From NCBI GenBank assembly GCA_003070825.1, contig QBLP01000005.1, positions 1 to 26,468 on the forward strand: DNA of 26,468 nt. The letters are read 5' to 3'. Source of the DNA: Halanaerobium sp. GTDB taxonomy: Bacteria; Bacillota; Halanaerobiia; Halanaerobiales; Halanaerobiaceae. The notes under the pieces are model-generated. The model ran no database searches. It saw only the letters and a program-made list of their open reading frames with translations, and was not told the DNA's origin. Position numbers and translations under genes: made by a program. Below, in pieces: positions 25,037-26,468 of this stretch. Numbering within the stretch: position 1 is the first letter of the stretch; every line of letters begins with the position of its first letter.

Positions 25037-26332
25037 TTAGTGATGATTAGTCTCCATTTGTGATTCACCTGCGTTTACCACAGCATATTTAGTTAATAAA
25101 GGACCAAAGACTTCAGTCATTGCTGCTGTAAGCAGTAGAGTATTAAAGATTAAAAGCCCTACTTCTGGATCCTGGACATACTGCTGCTGGACTGAATAGG
25201 CCAGGGCAATTGCAACACCACTTTGTGGTAAAAGTCCTAAACCAATATATTTTTTTACAGCTTCCGGAGCCCCGGAGATTCTAGCAGCCAGGGTAGCCCC
25301 CCCCACCTTACCGATGATACGCGCAGTTAAATAAATAAATGCTATCAGCAGAAAACTAAGGGAACCCATCTCTGAAAATCTAATCTCTGTACCTGCAATT
25401 ATAAAAAACATTGCATATAATGGAATTGTCAATGTATCTATTTCTTCTGAAATCTGCAGATTCTTTTTGGCAAAGTTACGCACAGCAAAACCAACAGACA
25501 TATTTGCTATCAGAGCTGAAAATCCAAAGAAAATAGAAACAGAAGAACTCAAAGTAATTGTAGTGACTATGGTCAGTATTTTGCGGGTTTTTTCGTTAAA
25601 TTTGGTTAGTAAATATTGGGCAGCATAACCAAATAACAGGCCCAAAATTATAGCACCAAAAATTTCTATCAAAGGCAGAACCAGGACTTCTGAAAAGTTA
25701 ATTGCCCCTTCCCCCTTATACTGTGAATAAGCTATCGGACTAATTAAAGAAAAAATAATTAAGGCGAAGGCATCATCAAGCCCTACAACCGCCATGATTG
25801 TTGAGGTCAGCGGTCCTTCAGCATTATATTCTTTTAGAACCATGACTGTAGCCGCCGGTGCTGTTGCAGAAGCTATTGCACCAAATAAAAGAGCCATATA
25901 AAGCGGTCGACCTATCATATATACTGCTGCAGTAACCACTAAAAAAGCTGCCGCAGATTCCATAAGTGCAATTGAAAAGATGCTTTTGCCCAGTCTTTTT
26001 ATTGTTTTTATTGACAGCTCACTACCAATTGTAAAGGCAATAAAAGCCAGGGCGATATTTGTAACATAATCTAAATTAGCCAGAACAAAAGTATACATAT
26101 TCGACATTTCCTGATCTATCTTAGGAAAAATAGAGATAATATCCGGACTCAGTAAAATCCCCAAAAATACGTAACCAACTACAATTGGTATTCTATATTT
26201 TTTTGCCAGTAATACTACTAAAAATGCAAATAAAAAGAAAAAAGAAATCAAATACAACTCTTTATCGGCAATATTATTTAAAACCAGCCAATTTTCAACC
26301 TCATGTGCAGAAAAATTAATTAATTCATTCAT
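25037..26332 (-). CDS. CPA2-family cation/proton antiporter
   Basis: A 431-residue membrane protein with about 12 to 13 hydrophobic segments in the Na+/H+ exchanger (Kef/NapA-like) fold. Conserved parts include VVGYVFLGILLSPDI, the unwound-helix region GAIASATAPAATVMVL, and the ion-site pair in VVGLDDAFALIIFS (Asp186-Asp187), which points to an electrogenic exchanger. No C-terminal TrkA-N domain is present, so it is the short, non-Kef form. In a halophile it would extrude Na+ or adjust pH. ATG start with GGGGTG six bases upstream. It is separated from the envelope cluster by a gap carrying the remnant of a second copy. The 136 bases upstream show no promoter I would defend. Confidence 0.9.
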   Translation of the reverse strand: MNELINFSAHEVENWLVLNNIADKELYLISFFFLFAFLVVLLAKKYRIPIVVGYVFLGILLSPDIISIFPKIDQEMSNMYTFVLANLDYVTNIALAFIAFTIGSELSIKTIKRLGKSIFSIALMESAAAFLVVTAAVYMIGRPLYMALLFGAIASATAPAATVMVLKEYNAEGPLTSTIMAVVGLDDAFALIIFSLISPIAYSQYKGEGAINFSEVLVLPLIEIFGAIILGLLFGYAAQYLLTKFNEKTRKILTIVTTITLSSSVSIFFGFSALIANMSVGFAVRNFAKKNLQISEEIDTLTIPLYAMFFIIAGTEIRFSEMGSLSFLLIAFIYLTARIIGKVGGATLAARISGAPEAVKKYIGLGLLPQSGVAIALAYSVQQQYVQDPEVGLLIFNTLLLTAAMTEVFGPLLTKYAVVNAGESQMETNHH

Positions 26333-26468
26333 TAATCACACCCCATTTTATACTATTTTCTTATAAAATTACACCACTTTACAACTTTTTATCATGCAGC
26401 ATCCCTGAATGAAATAAAGCTGTGCAAACAATCCTTTAAATTCCCATAAATTTTGGTATTTTCGAAGT

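Noticed and set aside
25021..25038. Terminator after the antiporter gene (AAAAG...CTTTT then T-rich)
   Set aside because: Only five A-T-rich pairs, and it overlaps the stop codon. Too weak to call in such A/T-rich sequence.

Overview
The window most resembles a low-GC diderm Firmicute of the Halanaerobiales type. It joins a Gram-positive style gene set (SpoIVB-type S55 peptidase, MreB/Mbl) to a full outer-membrane programme (LpxC/A/D/I/B, Lpt proteins, BamA, TamB, Skp/OmpH). It also encodes an SLH-domain porin of the OmpM type, which replaces the proteobacterial Lpp/OmpA tether in such organisms. The taxonomic call rests on gene content and order, not on a database search. The first 19 bases are a Tn5/Nextera mosaic end, so this is the trimmed-poorly end of an assembled contig.

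Layout. One small exported protein of unknown function lies on the plus strand (100-603). Everything else is on the minus strand and is read from high to low coordinates. First comes a CPA2 cation/proton antiporter (26332-25037). It is followed by a 347-base gap that holds a decayed C-terminal piece of a second copy of the same antiporter family. Then a long, tightly packed envelope cluster begins: mreB-like, S55 peptidase, tamB, bamA, skp/ompH, a long coiled-coil protein, a second short skp-like gene, lpxD, lpxC, fabZ, lpxA, lpxI, lpxB, lptC, lptA, lptB, lptF/G permease, a DUF3084 coiled-coil membrane protein and a YqgF-like RNase H-fold protein. Most junctions are under 40 bases or overlap, so most of the cluster is probably co-transcribed and in part translationally coupled. 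A well-formed sigma-A promoter sits between lpxD and lpxC.

After the cluster there is a near-consensus promoter with a leader of about 240 nt that can fold into two long-range helical domains. It drives the SLH porin gene (3268-1469). A terminator separates that gene from a small beta-barrel outer-membrane protein (1365-691), and a strong minus-strand terminator closes the region.

How the genes work together. LpxA/C/D/I/B make the lipid A disaccharide from UDP-GlcNAc and FabZ makes the hydroxyacyl-ACP side of the acyl supply. LptB with the permease, LptC and LptA export the finished lipid. BamA, TamB and the Skp-like proteins insert and chaperone outer-membrane proteins. The two barrels at the low-coordinate end are likely clients. 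The notable items for follow-up are the structured porin leader, a three-codon minicistron overlapping the lpxC start, a stop codon that removes the last three residues (x-Ser-Phe) of the small OMP, the antiporter pseudogene, a probable AUU start for the DUF3084 gene, and the trio of membrane-anchored Skp-like/coiled-coil proteins.
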